Shown: positions 35,371 through 47,244 of the stretch, piece after piece
Numbering within the stretch: the stretch's first letter is position 1
How the letters are laid out: every line of letters begins with the position of its first letter
Source of the DNA: Monocercomonoides exilis
Taxonomy: Eukaryota > Preaxostyla > Oxymonadida > Polymastigidae
Reading direction: 5' to 3'
Length of the DNA stretch: 64,000 bases
NCBI GenBank assembly: GCA_001643675.2
Contig: LSRY02000010.1
Location: 439,001 to 503,000, forward strand
Notes under the pieces: model-generated
Told to the model about the DNA's origin: nothing
Database searches by the model: none
The model's input: the letters and a program-made list of their open reading frames with translations, nothing else
Position numbers and translations under genes: made by a program

Positions 35371-35783
35371 AGATTTTTGATTCTTTTTTGAAAAAAAAAT
35401 CAGAATTATCAACTTGTGGGTCCATTCTATTTGTTCATAAGAGAGAAAGAGTGTATATACATGGGTTAAAACAAGAATCAACTTTAACAAATTTATGCAA
35501 ATTGAGCTATGTGTAACCCTTAAAAGCTCATCTCATTCAAATAGGGGAATTACAAATGAAGATGATAAAAAAAACTAAAAATTAATGATCAGGGTTAGAT
35601 CACCTAAATTTGTAAATAAATGTATATGTAATTATAAAACATGACAACTTAATTAAGAATATAATAAAGAAATAGTTAAATATGCAAACTTTAACATAGA
35701 AAATGACGGAATTAAAAGCAAAACAATTGCAATGCAGCTTTAAAATTTGAAGATTGCAAACACAAAATGTAAAATCACATTAT
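35371..35783. other. Intergenic between ORC3 start and cyclin stop
   Basis: Both flanking genes lie on the minus strand. AT-rich. Should hold the ORC3 promoter and the cyclin 3' UTR; no distinct motif is seen. Confidence 0.45.
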
Positions 35784-36626
35784 TCAATGTGGGGGTGTTA
35801 TAAAAGGAAACGATAAAGGAACGGTGTTAATCCTATCCCACGTTTCTGCAACAAGCGAGTATACCTCGCTTGATAAAGGCACATGGAAAGCAACTGCCTG
35901 AAGAAGCACGATTTCAGACTGATTAACATCATTCAATGAAATATTGAATAAATTCGACCACCATTTGTTTGGCAGAGGAGTATCACAGTTACACTTATGC
36001 GAGATCATAACAGATATTAAAAGTGCCATAGAAGCATTCTCAAAAGACAATTTAAACGATTTTGAAGTTGCTCTTCCTGTAATAGCTTTTTCAAGAAGCA
36101 TCAAAGCATAGAGCAATTCCCCTTGTCGAAGCCATAAGAAATGCTGGAGAACAGAAAGAATTCGCTCCGTGATGTGTTTAAGTTGTACAATTTTTGAAAC
36201 CATTGATTCTGAGGAGGGCTGCCATGATGGATAAATGTAATGCTGTGAAAAATCTAATGAATAAAAAATGTCTCCAAGAAAGCGAATAGGTAAAATTGAT
36301 AGCTCTGGTTGCAATGGTACAATTGTTGACTGCATGAGGGTTTGAGCTCGTGAGCAAACAGAAAATATTGTTGAATAAGCAAAAAATGTAGATATCCTTC
36401 GAATTTGGTCGCAGTGAATGATGTCAGAACCCTTTTCTTGCAACATTTTAATTCTGACAGAAAAATTATATTCGCTTTCGTCTTCTTTTGATTTTGAAGC
36501 ATTCATTCCTTTTAATGAGGATTTAAGAAAATTGTCTTCTGTGAGTACTTTCTTTTGAATTATTTCAACATTAGGACCTGCCACATCATGTGGCCAAATA
36601 GGTTCACTAATAGAATGTGAAATCAT
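35784..36626 (-). CDS. Cyclin-box protein (PHO80/cyclin-P/U-like)
   Basis: A 280-residue frame. The C-terminal third fits the cyclin fold of the PHO80 group: FKLSFENASMALLISVMISHKCN, then LPNKWWSNLFNISLNDVN and SEIVLLQAVAFHVPLSSEVYSLV. This matches the family pattern in which a helix with Asn-x-x-x-Leu-Leu is followed by the LNxxE-type helix and FxVPxSxExY. Such cyclins bind a cyclin-dependent kinase. The N-terminal half is unfamiliar. The 5' end is unsure: a consensus intron (GTAAGT...TTCTATTAG) lies at about 36612-36652, overlapping the ATG at 36626, so the true N-terminus may be in an upstream exon. The ATG used here is only the first in the frame. Confidence 0.68.
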   Translation of the reverse strand: MISHSISEPIWPHDVAGPNVEIIQKKVLTEDNFLKSSLKGMNASKSKEDESEYNFSVRIKMLQEKGSDIIHCDQIRRISTFFAYSTIFSVCSRAQTLMQSTIVPLQPELSILPIRFLGDIFYSLDFSQHYIYPSWQPSSESMVSKIVQLKHITERILSVLQHFLWLRQGELLYALMLLEKAITGRATSKSFKLSFENASMALLISVMISHKCNCDTPLPNKWWSNLFNISLNDVNQSEIVLLQAVAFHVPLSSEVYSLVAETWDRINTVPLSFPFITPPH

Positions 36627-37022
36627 TCAAAAAGAAATGATACTTACGTCCGGTCCACTTTCGTTATGGATCTCAACTTTATAGATCTTTACCAACATAT
36701 ATGAATGACGATCGAAATATCGTTTTAATATTCTAATAAAAGACATCGAAAAATTACAAACAAAACAAAGGTCAATTAATGTGTGATTGAAAAGGCCTCG
36801 AAAATGATATAGAAGAATTATTGGAATATAACAATAACAATAATTAAAAAAACGGTATTTTCACAACAAATTAAATATTTCTGATTCTTTTTCTAATAAA
36901 ATGAACATTTATAACACATGATAACCACAACAATTGGAATTATAATTACAAAAGATGGCTGATTATTTTTTTGATTATACAATGGTAAAACTATGGTATA
37001 CGGATCAAAGGTTTTCAACAAA
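36627..37022. promoter_or_regulatory. Divergent intergenic region (cyclin / CCT gamma)
   Basis: Separates a minus-strand and a plus-strand gene, so it should contain both promoters, and perhaps a 5' exon of the cyclin near 36653-36744. Strongly AT-rich; no defined box is recognised. Confidence 0.45.
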
Positions 37023-38993
37023 ATGATGCGACCTGGAAATGTTCTTGTGTTAAGTTTGCAATTCTTTAAGATTTTTGAAGTTAATTTGATTATTGTGTTA
37101 ATATAGACGCGACTACGAAGAGAGAAACCGGCTATCGCGCACAAAAACTGAATATTCAAGCAGGAAAGGAAGTTGCCGATGTTCTCAGGACATGCCTCGG
37201 ACCACGTGCAATGCTTAAGATGATTTTAAGTGCAAGCGGATCTATTCTAATGACGAATGATGGAAATTCCATCATAAGAGAAATTGATGTGAAGCATCCG
37301 GCTGCAAGAACAATTATTCAACTGTCACGTGCTCAGGATGAAGAAGTTGGAGATGGAACAACATCTGTCATTGTTCTTTGTTTGCATACAAATATTTCCA
37401 ACGATTATTTTATTTGTGATCTATTTTGAATTTGGGCAAATGCTTATTGAATTTTTTTTTTTATTTGTTTCTTTCAGCTGGCGAAGTTTTAGCCCAAAGC
37501 CAAGAATTGCTCGAAAGAAGCCTTCATCCAACTATTATTTGTCATAGCTATCAGCGCGCTCTTCAGACTGCAATTGCAGTATGCGACAAAATCTCAAAAC
37601 CAGTATGAAATAGTTTTATTTTGAAATATACATTCAGTAACAACAATCTTAGGTTGATGTTGATAACAAAGAAGAAATGTACTCTCTTTTGCGCACAACT
37701 CTTGGAACAAAGTTTGCATCTGAATGGATGGAAATGATGTGCAAGTTGGCCTATGAAGCTGTTCGCAGAGTCACAATTTACCACAACACAGAAGGGAAAT
37801 CAGATCCTAGCGCACGAAGAGTTCCAGAAATTGATATTAAGCGTTATGCAAAAGTCGAAAAAATACCAGGAGGCTCAGAATCAATGAGCGAAGTTCTTGA
37901 TGGTGTTATGATAAACAAGGATCTTACACATCCTGCTATGCGGAGACGTATTGAAAATCCAAGAATTGTTCTTTTGGATTGCGCCTTGGAATATAAAAAA
38001 GGAGAAAGTCAAACCTCGACAGTTGTTACAAAAGAAGAAGATTGGGAGAAATTATTGAGAGCCGAAGAAGAAGAAGTCGAAAAGATGTGCAAATACATCA
38101 TTGCACTTAAGCCCGATGTTGTTGTAACTGAAAAAGGATTGTCAGATCTTGCATCACATTATTTATACAAGGCAGGCATTTCTGCTATCCGTCGTATTAG
38201 AAAGACAGATAACAACAGAATCAGCAGAGCAACAGGCGCCACTATTGTGAACCAAGCCGAAGAGTTGAAAGACACTGATGTCGGAACAGGATGCGGCCTG
38301 TTTGAAGTCAAGCAGATTGGTGATGAGTTCTTTGCATACTTTGTGAAGTGCAAAGAGCCGAAGGCATGCACCATTGTCCTGAGAGGTTCGTCAAAGGATG
38401 TTCTTAACGAAATCGAGCGCAACTTGCAGGATGCAATGTGCGTTGCTAGAAACATTCTTGTTGACCCACGACTTCTGCCCGGTGGAGGAGCAACTGAGAT
38501 GGCAGTTTCTACCGCTCTTGCACTCACAGCAGCTGCCGAAGAGGAAGGAGTCGCTCAATGGCCAAGAAAAGCAATAGCACAGGCATTCGAGGTTATCCCA
38601 CGCACATTAGCTGAAAACTGTGGCTGCTCTGTTATCCGTCGTGTTACAGAGCTCCGTGCAAAATATCATGAGATGTGGAAGAAAGTGTCCATTGATTCTC
38701 TTTTAAAAGCCAAATCTGCTTCCTCCGCCTCATCTTCTTCTGCTTCTGCCTCATCTGAATCAATCCAATCGTCTGTGGAGTTGTGGGGCATCAACGGTGA
38801 GACAGGCGAGCTGATGGATGTGAACAAATCTGAACTGTGGGAGCCATACAGCGTGAAAGTGCAGACCTTCAAGTCATCTGTGGACTCTGCATGCATGCTG
38901 CTTCGTATTGACGATATTGTTAGCGGACAGAGAAAGAAGGGAGACGGACAGGGACAAGCAGATCCCGATGCATTGGAGAAGATGGAGGAGTAA
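37023..38993 (+). CDS. CCT3: T-complex protein 1 subunit gamma (CCT3)
   Basis: Cytosolic group II chaperonin subunit that folds actin, tubulin and other proteins with ATP. Four exons: 37023-37053, 37107-37379, 37478-37602, 37653-38993; phases close, giving 589 residues. Motifs: TCLGPRAMLKM, MTNDGNSIIREI, QDEEVGDGTTSVIVL (the GDGTT nucleotide motif), YARVEKIPGG-type IPGG, VMINKDLTHPAMRR, IVLLDCALEYKKGESQT, DVVVTEKGLSDLA, AIRRIRKTDNNRI, LLPGGGATEMAV and LRIDDIVSG. The YKKGESQT and AIRR(V/I)RKTDNNRI pieces and the N-terminal MRPGNVLVL are diagnostic for gamma. An Ala/Ser-rich insertion (KSASSASSSSASASSES) sits before the conserved WGINGETG. The first exon is only 31 nt, and introns begin GTTTG twice. 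Very secure. Confidence 0.96.
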
Positions 38994-39449
38994 ACAATTT
39001 CCAATAATTCAAAAAATATTTGCTTTTTTTAAATAAAGATATAATTTTTTTGATACAAATTGTATTTACACATGTCTTATCATCTCTTAGACCTTTCTTC
39101 TAATTGATATCTTCTTGCACTCATTTCAAAAGCAAAACATTCATTAACATAGCTCTTATATGAAATCAACCAAATTTAACGAATCTTTTTTGATTGATAC
39201 AAATTTTGTTTTTCCTTCGTTCGGAAAATTTTGCTCTTTTGAAACAAAAAATAATTAAATAAAAGAGGGAGATGCTGGCGAATGTCTTAATGCCTTAAAT
39301 AAAAACTTAACCAAAACCAAAATGATTCAACAACAAAAAACAAAGAAAGAAGGAAGGAAGGAAAGAAAAAGCAATGAATGTAAATAAACCACATCCTTTT
39401 TCAAAATTCTTTGTGTATCTCCACATAAAAGACCTTTGAGGGTATTGCA
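38994..39449. other. Convergent 3' intergenic space
   Basis: Between the CCT3 stop (+) and the LCMT1 stop (-). AT-rich, with a short GAAGGAAGGAAAG purine run near 39350. No gene is seen. Confidence 0.5.
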
Positions 39450-41113
39450 TTAATGAGAAATCTTTGGAATGGCTGGTGGTGCAAGCGTAGGAAGGCTTTC
39501 GTCTTCAATGCCAACATTCTCTGGAATCATGTTGGATCCAATCCAAATGCAGTAATGCGACAGCAGCAAAAAGAACTCCTCGAACTCGTCCAGCGGCTCT
39601 AAGGTCTGAATTCTGTTTTGTTTAATATAATTTCAATTGTGTCATTTAAAAAAAAAAAGAAAAAAGAAAAAAGAAAAAAGAAAAAAGTAAAAAAAAAAAA
39701 AAAAGAAAAGAAAAAGAAAAAGAAAAAGAAAAAATCATTTCAAATGAATAAAGAATTCACAATTGTTTTGTACCTTTGCTTTTCCACTTGAGGAATGAGA
39801 TTATAAGCCTTTTTCATGTCAATCGTCTTTGCAAAGCTGAATCCAGCTGTCCGAAGTGATTCTGTTCTGGCTTCGCATGTTGGGAATGCCATGAGAGATG
39901 GCATGGTTATCCCACGTTGCTGTTTTGATTATAAATCAATATTTTTTTCCAAATATTCAAAAAATATTAAATGAAAAAGATAAATAAAAACTGTCTAATT
40001 GCAAGTGAATACCCTCAAATTCTGCACCATGACTCTTCCAAAGTTGTCTGTTTCTTTTGACATTGGATCATATCCAATAACCATAGCAGGGAATCTTGAT
40101 GGAAGTGCAGCAATATCCTCTGGTTTAAGAGAGGAATCTGCGGAAGGCTCTTCATCAGAAGGTGAATGCACTTCTGTTGGAACAGAAGTGGTGGATGGAG
40201 TTGCTGATGATGTTGCTGACTCTGAAGTGACAGAAGAAGAAAGAGCATGCTTCGACAATGCTTCGCGAGGATTTGCAATATAAGCTAACAGCTCCCGCAC
40301 TTTTCCTGAATCAATGTATGCGGTCACACACTCCAATATAAACAAAGTCGGTATGTTAAAGTCAATTCCTGAATCAATCAGACACTTATGTATTGATTGA
40401 ATATTCAGTAAATTTCCTTTTGCCAGCTTGTACACAGCTTAAATAATAAAAAACGCATGCATCACATTGAAGAAACGAAAAATATTTATCATCAAACCTT
40501 GCTGTTGAGCTGAAAATTTTTTGGAATAAGGATGCTGCTTTATTTCAATAACCTCTGGCAGATCCACATCTACCCACAAATGCAAACCTGGAAGTTGTTT
40601 CTGAAGAGGGAAAAAAAGATTCAATAAAGTACATTTTTAGTAATGGTTAAATCTTCAACCTCAAGCATCAAAAAGTAACTATCAAAGCCAGCTCCGAGAA
40701 ATACAATTTGTTTTTTTCCCGGAAGATTTTTACAAAAAGAAGCAACGCATCTCAGCATTGTATACAAACGTGCGAAGTAACCTAAGTTTCGATAAATAAA
40801 CAAAAATGAATTTTCGGTTTCAAAAAAGCAGCATGAAAGTTCAATTCGTTAAACCTCTATTAATAAGGCGAGGCCGGCTATCACTTGGTCGCACAAATTC
40901 AGCCAACAATGGATCAAAATAATAACCGTTTTTGATGCAACTCATCTTTGCATTTGCAGAGTCAGCAGCACCTGAAGTTCAAAATCATTTAAACAATTAG
41001 TTTGCAAAAAAAGTGAGGATATTTTTAATGTTAGATAAAAATATTTCTCATGGATGCTAACCAAAAATATCATTTGTCAATGACGAGTGAACTCTTGGAG
41101 CAGGAGGTTGCAT
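39450..41113 (-). CDS. Leucine carboxyl methyltransferase (LCMT1/PPM1 type)
   Basis: Methylates the C-terminal leucine of PP2A-family phosphatases using S-adenosylmethionine. Seven exons (minus): 41113-41062, 40971-40855, 40781-40660, 40600-40498, 40437-40013, 39919-39774, 39612-39450; phases close, giving 375 residues. Motifs in order: NGYYFDPLLAEFV and RPRLINRGYFARL (substrate/SAM entry), KKQIVFLGAGFDSYFL (SAM-binding GxGxD), VDVDLPEVIEIK, IPTLFILECVTAYID (LIAECVLVY equivalent), NFGRVMVQNL, and MAFPTCEARTESLRTAGF. A Ser/Thr/Pro-rich insertion of ~50 residues interrupts the region after ANPREAL. The pattern and order match LCMT1 rather than the tRNA-modifying LCMT2 (no Kelch domain). Secure. 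Confidence 0.92.
39648..39734. repeat. Poly-purine (A/AAAAAG) microsatellite in an LCMT1 intron
   Basis: On the plus strand, an almost pure A/G tract of units such as AAAAAAG and AAAAAG, interrupted by one T. It lies in the last intron of the minus-strand gene, so the transcript carries a long pyrimidine tract. Confidence 0.85.
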
Positions 41114-41282
41114 TTAATACAATTCTCAATAATTAAAAAAATGTGTTGGGTAAAATTATTTCATGTTTTTCAAAATAATTCCCATTCATTTTCTAATTAA
41201 AATATAACAAGAGTGAAGATGAATCCAGTTAATTGATTGTTACATAATAATATCTTTGAGTTATCTATTTGTTCACTGCTTT

Positions 41283-41599
41283 ATGGATAATGAGGATTCC
41301 GTTGTTTCAAAGAGTCGAGCAGATGAAAATTTAGCGAACGAAGTTAATTCGCAACGCTGGAAGGAATATAATCCGATGCTTAGGAAAAAGCATCAATTTG
41401 TTCAAATTGCATTCGAAAAATCTGATATAGCAGCGCAACCAGTTCAAGAAATACAATCTTGCAAAAAGGATGAACTGTTGAGATCGATAGAAATATTGCT
41501 TTCACAAAAGGTTTTATTTTTATCTTTTGGATATTTATTATTTTACATTTTTTCTATTAGACAATTTCTCAACGTCAAAATCTCCAGACAAAGCGCTAA
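41283..41599 (+). CDS. Small spliced protein, unrecognised
   Basis: Two exons, 41283-41510 and 41561-41599, joined in phase across a 50-nt intron (GTTTTA...TATTAG); 88 residues. Starts at ATG 41283 and ends TISQRQNLQTKR. Hydrophilic, with no signal peptide or membrane segment; the middle (KKDELLRSIEILLSQK) is amphipathic helix-like. Not recognised. It diverges from LCMT1 across ~170 bp. Support is the clean splice, but with such a short frame chance cannot be excluded. Confidence 0.55.
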
Positions 41600-41869
41600 G
41601 CGAATGGTTTATAAAATAAGTTTCTTTGTAATGCATCTCATTTTATTTCACATCGCATTTCACACATTTTCGTCAAAGAAAAGTTTTATTTTAAATTTCT
41701 AAAAACACGAAAAAATATAACATATTAATGATATGAAAAAAGCAAATTATAAAAATCCATAATATATCACGCAATGCAAAGACAAAAACAATAAAAAATA
41801 AGTTAAAAAGATTAAGAATACACTTGTTGAATTGAATAAAATTGGAGTATAACAAAAAGACAAAAATTT

Positions 41870-44800
41870 TCAAGAAAGTTGGAAGATAGGAGCAGAACTG
41901 ATGTTAGATTGAGATACTGTATAATATGAGCCATCAAGAGCTTTAGATGTGATTGGATGAGACACAAGGATTTTGCTGTGAGCAGCCTTTAATTGCTTTG
42001 ATCTTCTGTTCATCACTTCATCTCTCCTGCTCTTTATTGCTTGTTGTTCCTGCTCGATATTTGACTCATTTTCATCCTGTTTAACAGCCAATGGCGGAAG
42101 CCACCAGCGGTCAAACAATATCCTGAATAGCAACGGCTCTTTTCCTCGTTGGACTTCAATGGGTGATAGATAAATAGAAGCATTGCGAATTAAGCTTGAA
42201 TTAGCCTGATCTTTTTCGTTTTTGTAGCTGTCACCATCAAATTCATCGTCATCGTCGTCTTTTGACTTTACTCGACTGTTGTTGGTGGCAGCAGATGCAA
42301 GAATCTCTTCCAGGATGCTTGCTTCACTTAGAGGTTGGTCAATTGATAATGAACTTGAAAGAGAAGAAGAAGAGGATGACGATGAAGATGAAGAAGAAGA
42401 AGATGATGATGATTTTTCCATCATTGACATAAACGCACTTCCCTCGTCCCTATCCGTCTTCAAATCTCTCATCCTCTCCTCCTTTTGCACTGTTAAACCT
42501 TCTCCACACGGTATGAATCTATCTCCCGACCACATCTTCGCCTTCTGCAAGGCGCTGTCCAGCACCGCCCCATTCACATCGCTGCTTGACAACAGCCACA
42601 CTCTCCCTGGCTCAACCACAACAGCCGCATCTTTCCTCGTCCCCAGCGCAGCAACAGACAGCGGTGCAGTTGACGAAGGTGCATAATGCGTCGCGTGGAT
42701 GAACTGGCTCGCAGCACCTCTGATGTGCCGCGCTTTCGCCTTGCTGCTGCCAACGATTGTACGAGCAACGCTGTTCGGCGGGCCAACACGGAACACAAAC
42801 GGGAACGGAACAGGAGCAGCCGGCTGTGAGGCAGTCAGACGGCCGTGTGGAATCTCTGGCGGAAGGATCCTCTCGCCCATGTCCATATCATCGTCGAACT
42901 CATCGTCCAGCCACTCGCCCAGCACAGCGGGTATCTTCTTTGTGCCAAGACATTCCCAGAACATGGCCACATCAGGGTCGGTGAGTGAGGTGGGGAAGCA
43001 GATGACAGCAGGAGGCTCAAGAGACAAAAACGGATGTATCTCAAAGCGGTTGAGCTGAACAGGGTCTTGAAGAGGCTGAGGAGGGAGAAGAGTGGCGAGA
43101 AACTTGGCTTCTGCTCTGTTGTGTGCAGAAGTGTACAGGTGAGTGAAGTCAGAGTCAGAAGTGGGAACGGGATAGCGAGTGACTGAAGGGAGAAGTGGAG
43201 TGGTGATGAGTGTTGTGCGGGGAACGTCTTTCTCTCCGTTCAAAGTGGTCATTGGCGGAAGAGTGAAGGTCGGCAGGTGCATCACATTCGGATTGAGCAC
43301 ATGCTGAATGAAGGAGGCCAGCTGGCAGGTTCGGCTGAATGTCAGTCCAGTTGTATCGGGAACAAACGTGGGGAACGCTGGATTCTCTCCTTCCTCCTCC
43401 TCTTCTTCTTCCTCATCTTCATCTTCGTCATCTTCGTCGTCGTCATCATCATCATCTCTGTCTTTTCCTCTCTCTAATTTCTTGAGCACCTTCAGTTTCT
43501 TCTGTATCCTCTTCAGCTCTCTTGCCTCGTCATCCACTGTCCATAACAGACAGGTCATTACTCTCACAGGCGGCGGTGTGATCAGAATGTAATTAGCTCC
43601 GTTTTTGATGCTGCCTGCCTCCGGACTCAGCTCTGTCACGGACTCTCCTCTGACACACAGAAGAAGAGGGAGTGAATGTGGCAAAGAGAACAGGCTGTTC
43701 AGTGCAGGCGCAGAGGAAAGAGAAGGAATCCATCGGGGAGAAGAGAAAGGAGTGTTGTAGACAAGCGATGTGAATGCCTCTTCTTCGAACGAGGAAGAGG
43801 CAGAAGACGAGCCAGCCACATCGTCTCTTGAAGGAGTGAGGGGAGTTGGGCTCTGAAGTGGCTGAGGCGCCTCGTTGTAGTTCATTTTGTCCATCAGATC
43901 GCTTCCACTGCTGCTGCTGCTGCTTCCATTGAGTCCATCGGGTGTCTGAATGGACAGCCCCTGGTGCTCTCCATCATTCGATGGATATTCCTCAAACGAT
44001 TTCGAAGATGGAGTGCCTGCCCGACTAATTCCAGGCGACATAGACAGCGATGGCCCCAGTGCCCCGCCTTCCTCCTCTTCCTTCTGTCTTCTATCTCTCT
44101 CTGCATCTTCCTTCCAAACAGACTGCAACGCCTCTCTCACCCATCCTATACGACATGGGAGTGGGTTCTCGATCTTTCCTCTTTTGATCGCCTGCCTCGA
44201 CGGGATCGGGCTGACTTTGCGTGAAAAGAGAGAGAAGAAGATGTCACTTTCTCTGCCGTCCAGTTCGCGCTGGAAGGCATCGTAAGGCAGCCCCAAGTTC
44301 ACTGCCAGCTCTGCGCACAGCTGCTCGCCCCTCTGCAGCATCATTGGCGTGGCGTATTTGCTGTACCAGAGGTGGATCTGGTGCTGAATAACCACACGAG
44401 GCGCAGAGGGAGGTGCGGCGGTGCGGCGGAGGGTGTTGTATGAATGGTTGACTGAGCGGTTGGCGGAGGAAGAGGCAGAAGCAGAGGAAGAAGCAGAGGA
44501 TGACAGAGAAGACAGAGAATACGAGTCAAATGAACGAGGAAGTGTAACCACAACGTTGTTTGGCAGAGTCCCAACTGAGCCATCTTCGTTGATAAGCAGA
44601 CGAGTATATTTGGGTATTCCTTCTTCAACTTCTTCCTCGTCTGCTTGGCTCTCTTTGTCTTCTTCTTCTTTCTCTTTCTCTTTCTCTTTCGTTTTTTCTT
44701 TTTCTTTTTCTTTCTCCTTTTCTTTCCCCTTTCTATTCTTATTCTTCTCACTCTTTGAGTTTCCTTCCTCTTCCTCGTCTTCATCTTCCTCATCCTCGCT

Positions 44801-47175
44801 GTCCTCGCTTTCTTCCTCTTCTTCATTTCCCCTCACAAACCCTTCGTCGTGCAGATGATGCACATCCAGCACAAGACTCGTCCGCTTGAAGATGACCACA
44901 TCTGCCGAAGAGATCAGATTACGCCATGTTAATTCTCTTGTTCTGATTGCTCCTTTCGTCCTGTTCTCCTTCTGCCGCTCAATCGCCACATCAATCTCGC
45001 CCAAAGACGGATCGCCCCAGATCTCTTCGGCATCTTCATTCATGTCGTTCTCATTGTTCCCGTTCATTCGCTCAATTTCAAGGCGCTTCAGTGTGTCAGG
45101 CCCTCTCTCACCTGAGTTCAATGTATCTCCATCTATTCCTCCTGTGTTATTATTATTATTATTATTGATGCCACTTGTGCTGCTATTTCCATTGCCATTA
45201 CTTGCATCTGTCAGACTCCACAGGGCATTCATCTCTTCTGCCTCTTGTTCATCTTCAGGTGTCTCCACTGCACTCGCTCTGCCCAATGCATCTCTCTTCG
45301 GCGCCACCAGTACCTCACTGACATCGTTGTTGTTGACTGTCCATGCACGCAGACCAACACGCCACAGCGACGCAAACGGTCCAAAACTGGTGGTGAATGC
45401 ATGGTGCGGCCCAGGGAACAGCGTCAAGTCCATCTCTTCTGTCTCTTCCACCTTCTCTTCCTCTTCTTCTCCGCCTTTTGCAGCCAGCTGTGCTTCGGCT
45501 GTCTTCGCAGCAGCAGTCGCCTGGATGACTTTGATGAGCGTGTCTTCCACTTCTCTGCTTTCGAGGCTCTCCAACTGAATGGCTGACAGTTCTTTTGCTC
45601 TCTCCTCTGCTTTCAGCTGATAGGAAGCATCTGTCACTTGGATCAGCCCACTCACATCAACATCCGCTGCTGCCTTTGTCATATCTGCTGTCTGCTTTGC
45701 TTCTCCTTTACGAGCTTCGCTGATATTTCCCTCACGAAGCTGAAGCGACCCTGCTTTTGACGGCACGACCGGTTGAAGAGAGGACGAGGAGGCAACAGAC
45801 GAAGAAGGAGCAGGCGGAGGAGGGATGGGCGCAGAAGCAGTGAATGTGTAGTGATTGTCGCGGATGCACATTCCCATGTGAGGAGTGTTGCGGATTGTTC
45901 TGTCTTGAGCGATGTGCTTCGCAAGAGCAGAGGCTCCGATGCCCAAATGGAACGACGATGGAAGCAGAGTAGACGGAGAAACAGGAGCGCCAGCAGGAAA
46001 TGGAAGAGGAAGAGGAAGTGTTTGTGAGAAGGCTGTGAAAAAGTTGTATTGAGAAGCATAGTCAGCGGATGCTAGATAATGAAGCAGAGCTTCTTCTTCT
46101 GTCACTTTTCTACGTCCAATTTGACCAAATTTGCTCAAAGCTCCTTGTGCCAACTGTTGAGTGAAGTATGTGCTAATTTGCATGGCAACTTCATCAGTTT
46201 TGCTGTTTCAAATAGATTTGTGGTGATTAATGCAAAAAGAGAAATATTGAACGAACGAAAGGACAGTGTTGTCAAAAGAAATCGTGTGAGCATTTAAATA
46301 AAAGCAAACTTTGCACTTGTAAATTGAAATACATTCTTCCAGAAGTTTGCCTCGCTTAATGTCTCGAATCCAAATTCGCATTTATTTCTTGCAATTTTTC
46401 AAAAAGAAATAATAAAAGCATTATTTTGAAAAAAAATAAAAAAAAAAAAAAACGCATACGTTCCAGAAACAACTTCAAGTGCTTGTGTAATTGTTCCAAC
46501 ATTTCGTTTATACACATGACAAGTCATGGCTTTCGTGGACATTCTTAGTTCAGATGTGTCATCCTGACGAATATGGTTTTTGCTTCATAATTTAAACAAA
46601 CAATAGTGAATCACACTCTTAAAAATATTACGTCATCTCGAAATATGCTAACTTCTTGTTGGGTAACTGCAACGTAATATGGTAAAAATTTTCCATTACT
46701 GAATCTGTTACATTCCACTGGAATGTTGTCTTTGAGTATAAAGCCCGAAATTGTCAATGGTTGAACGGAATACTCCAACAATATGTAAATTCCGAATGTC
46801 GGGAAAATAGCTCGAAGCTCGGGTTTACTTGATTCTATTAAAGAGAATCCCATTTCCCTTGAGTCGAGAAAACGAAGTGAAGCATCAGTATCGTGCAATT
46901 CAATTGACAAAGGAGAAAGAATGTTTTGGTCCAACAAAATCTCTAATGGCCTTCGAAGCTCAATAGAACCACCTTTCCATATCTTTCCTAACTTGAAGCA
47001 ACAATGATGAGTCCGAATATATAGATAAAACTCCCTTTTATCTATTTTTATTAGTCATTTAAAAAAATCAGTAAAAGCAATAATAAGTCTTCTCAAATCA
47101 TTCCTAAATCAAACTTGTTGTTGTTTTAGCATCCAATCCTGATATTGCTTTGATTACTATTGAGCGGGGCACCAT
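41870..47175 (-). CDS. Large unrecognised protein with acidic and poly-Ser tracts
   Basis: Five exons (minus): 47175-47115, 46987-46632, 46563-46460, 46387-46310, 46202-41870; all phases close, giving 1643 residues. The ~200 N-terminal residues look folded, with a pattern of beta-strands and then EANFWKNVFQF, which resembles the C-terminal helix of a PH-like domain; this is a weak impression. The large exon mixes conserved-looking blocks (HLWYSKYATPMMLQRGEQL, FRVGPPNSVARTIVG, LFRILFDRWWLPPLAV) with Glu/Asp/Lys runs, an (EKEKEK) tract, Asn and Ser homopolymers, all from trinucleotide repeats. I do not recognise a family. The ATG at 47175 was chosen because it is the only one that splices in phase into the next exon. 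Confidence 0.7.
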
Positions 47176-47244
47176 CTTGTCTTTTTCTGATCTTAACCTT
47201 ATTTCTAATAAAAAATTCCCATAGTTCAAATACAAAAGAGAGAA
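47176..47244. promoter_or_regulatory. 69-bp divergent promoter region
   Basis: Only 69 bp separate the two ATG codons of the divergent genes (the 1643-residue protein on - and the TPR protein on +). It must contain both 5' UTRs and core promoters, or the promoters lie inside the genes. AT-rich; no box is recognised. Confidence 0.5.

Noticed and set aside
46190-46390. Exon reading RIWIRDIKRGKLLEECISIY on the minus strand
   Set aside because: Its phase does not fit the neighbouring exons. The other frame (CEFGFETLSEANFWKNVFQF) fits both junctions.
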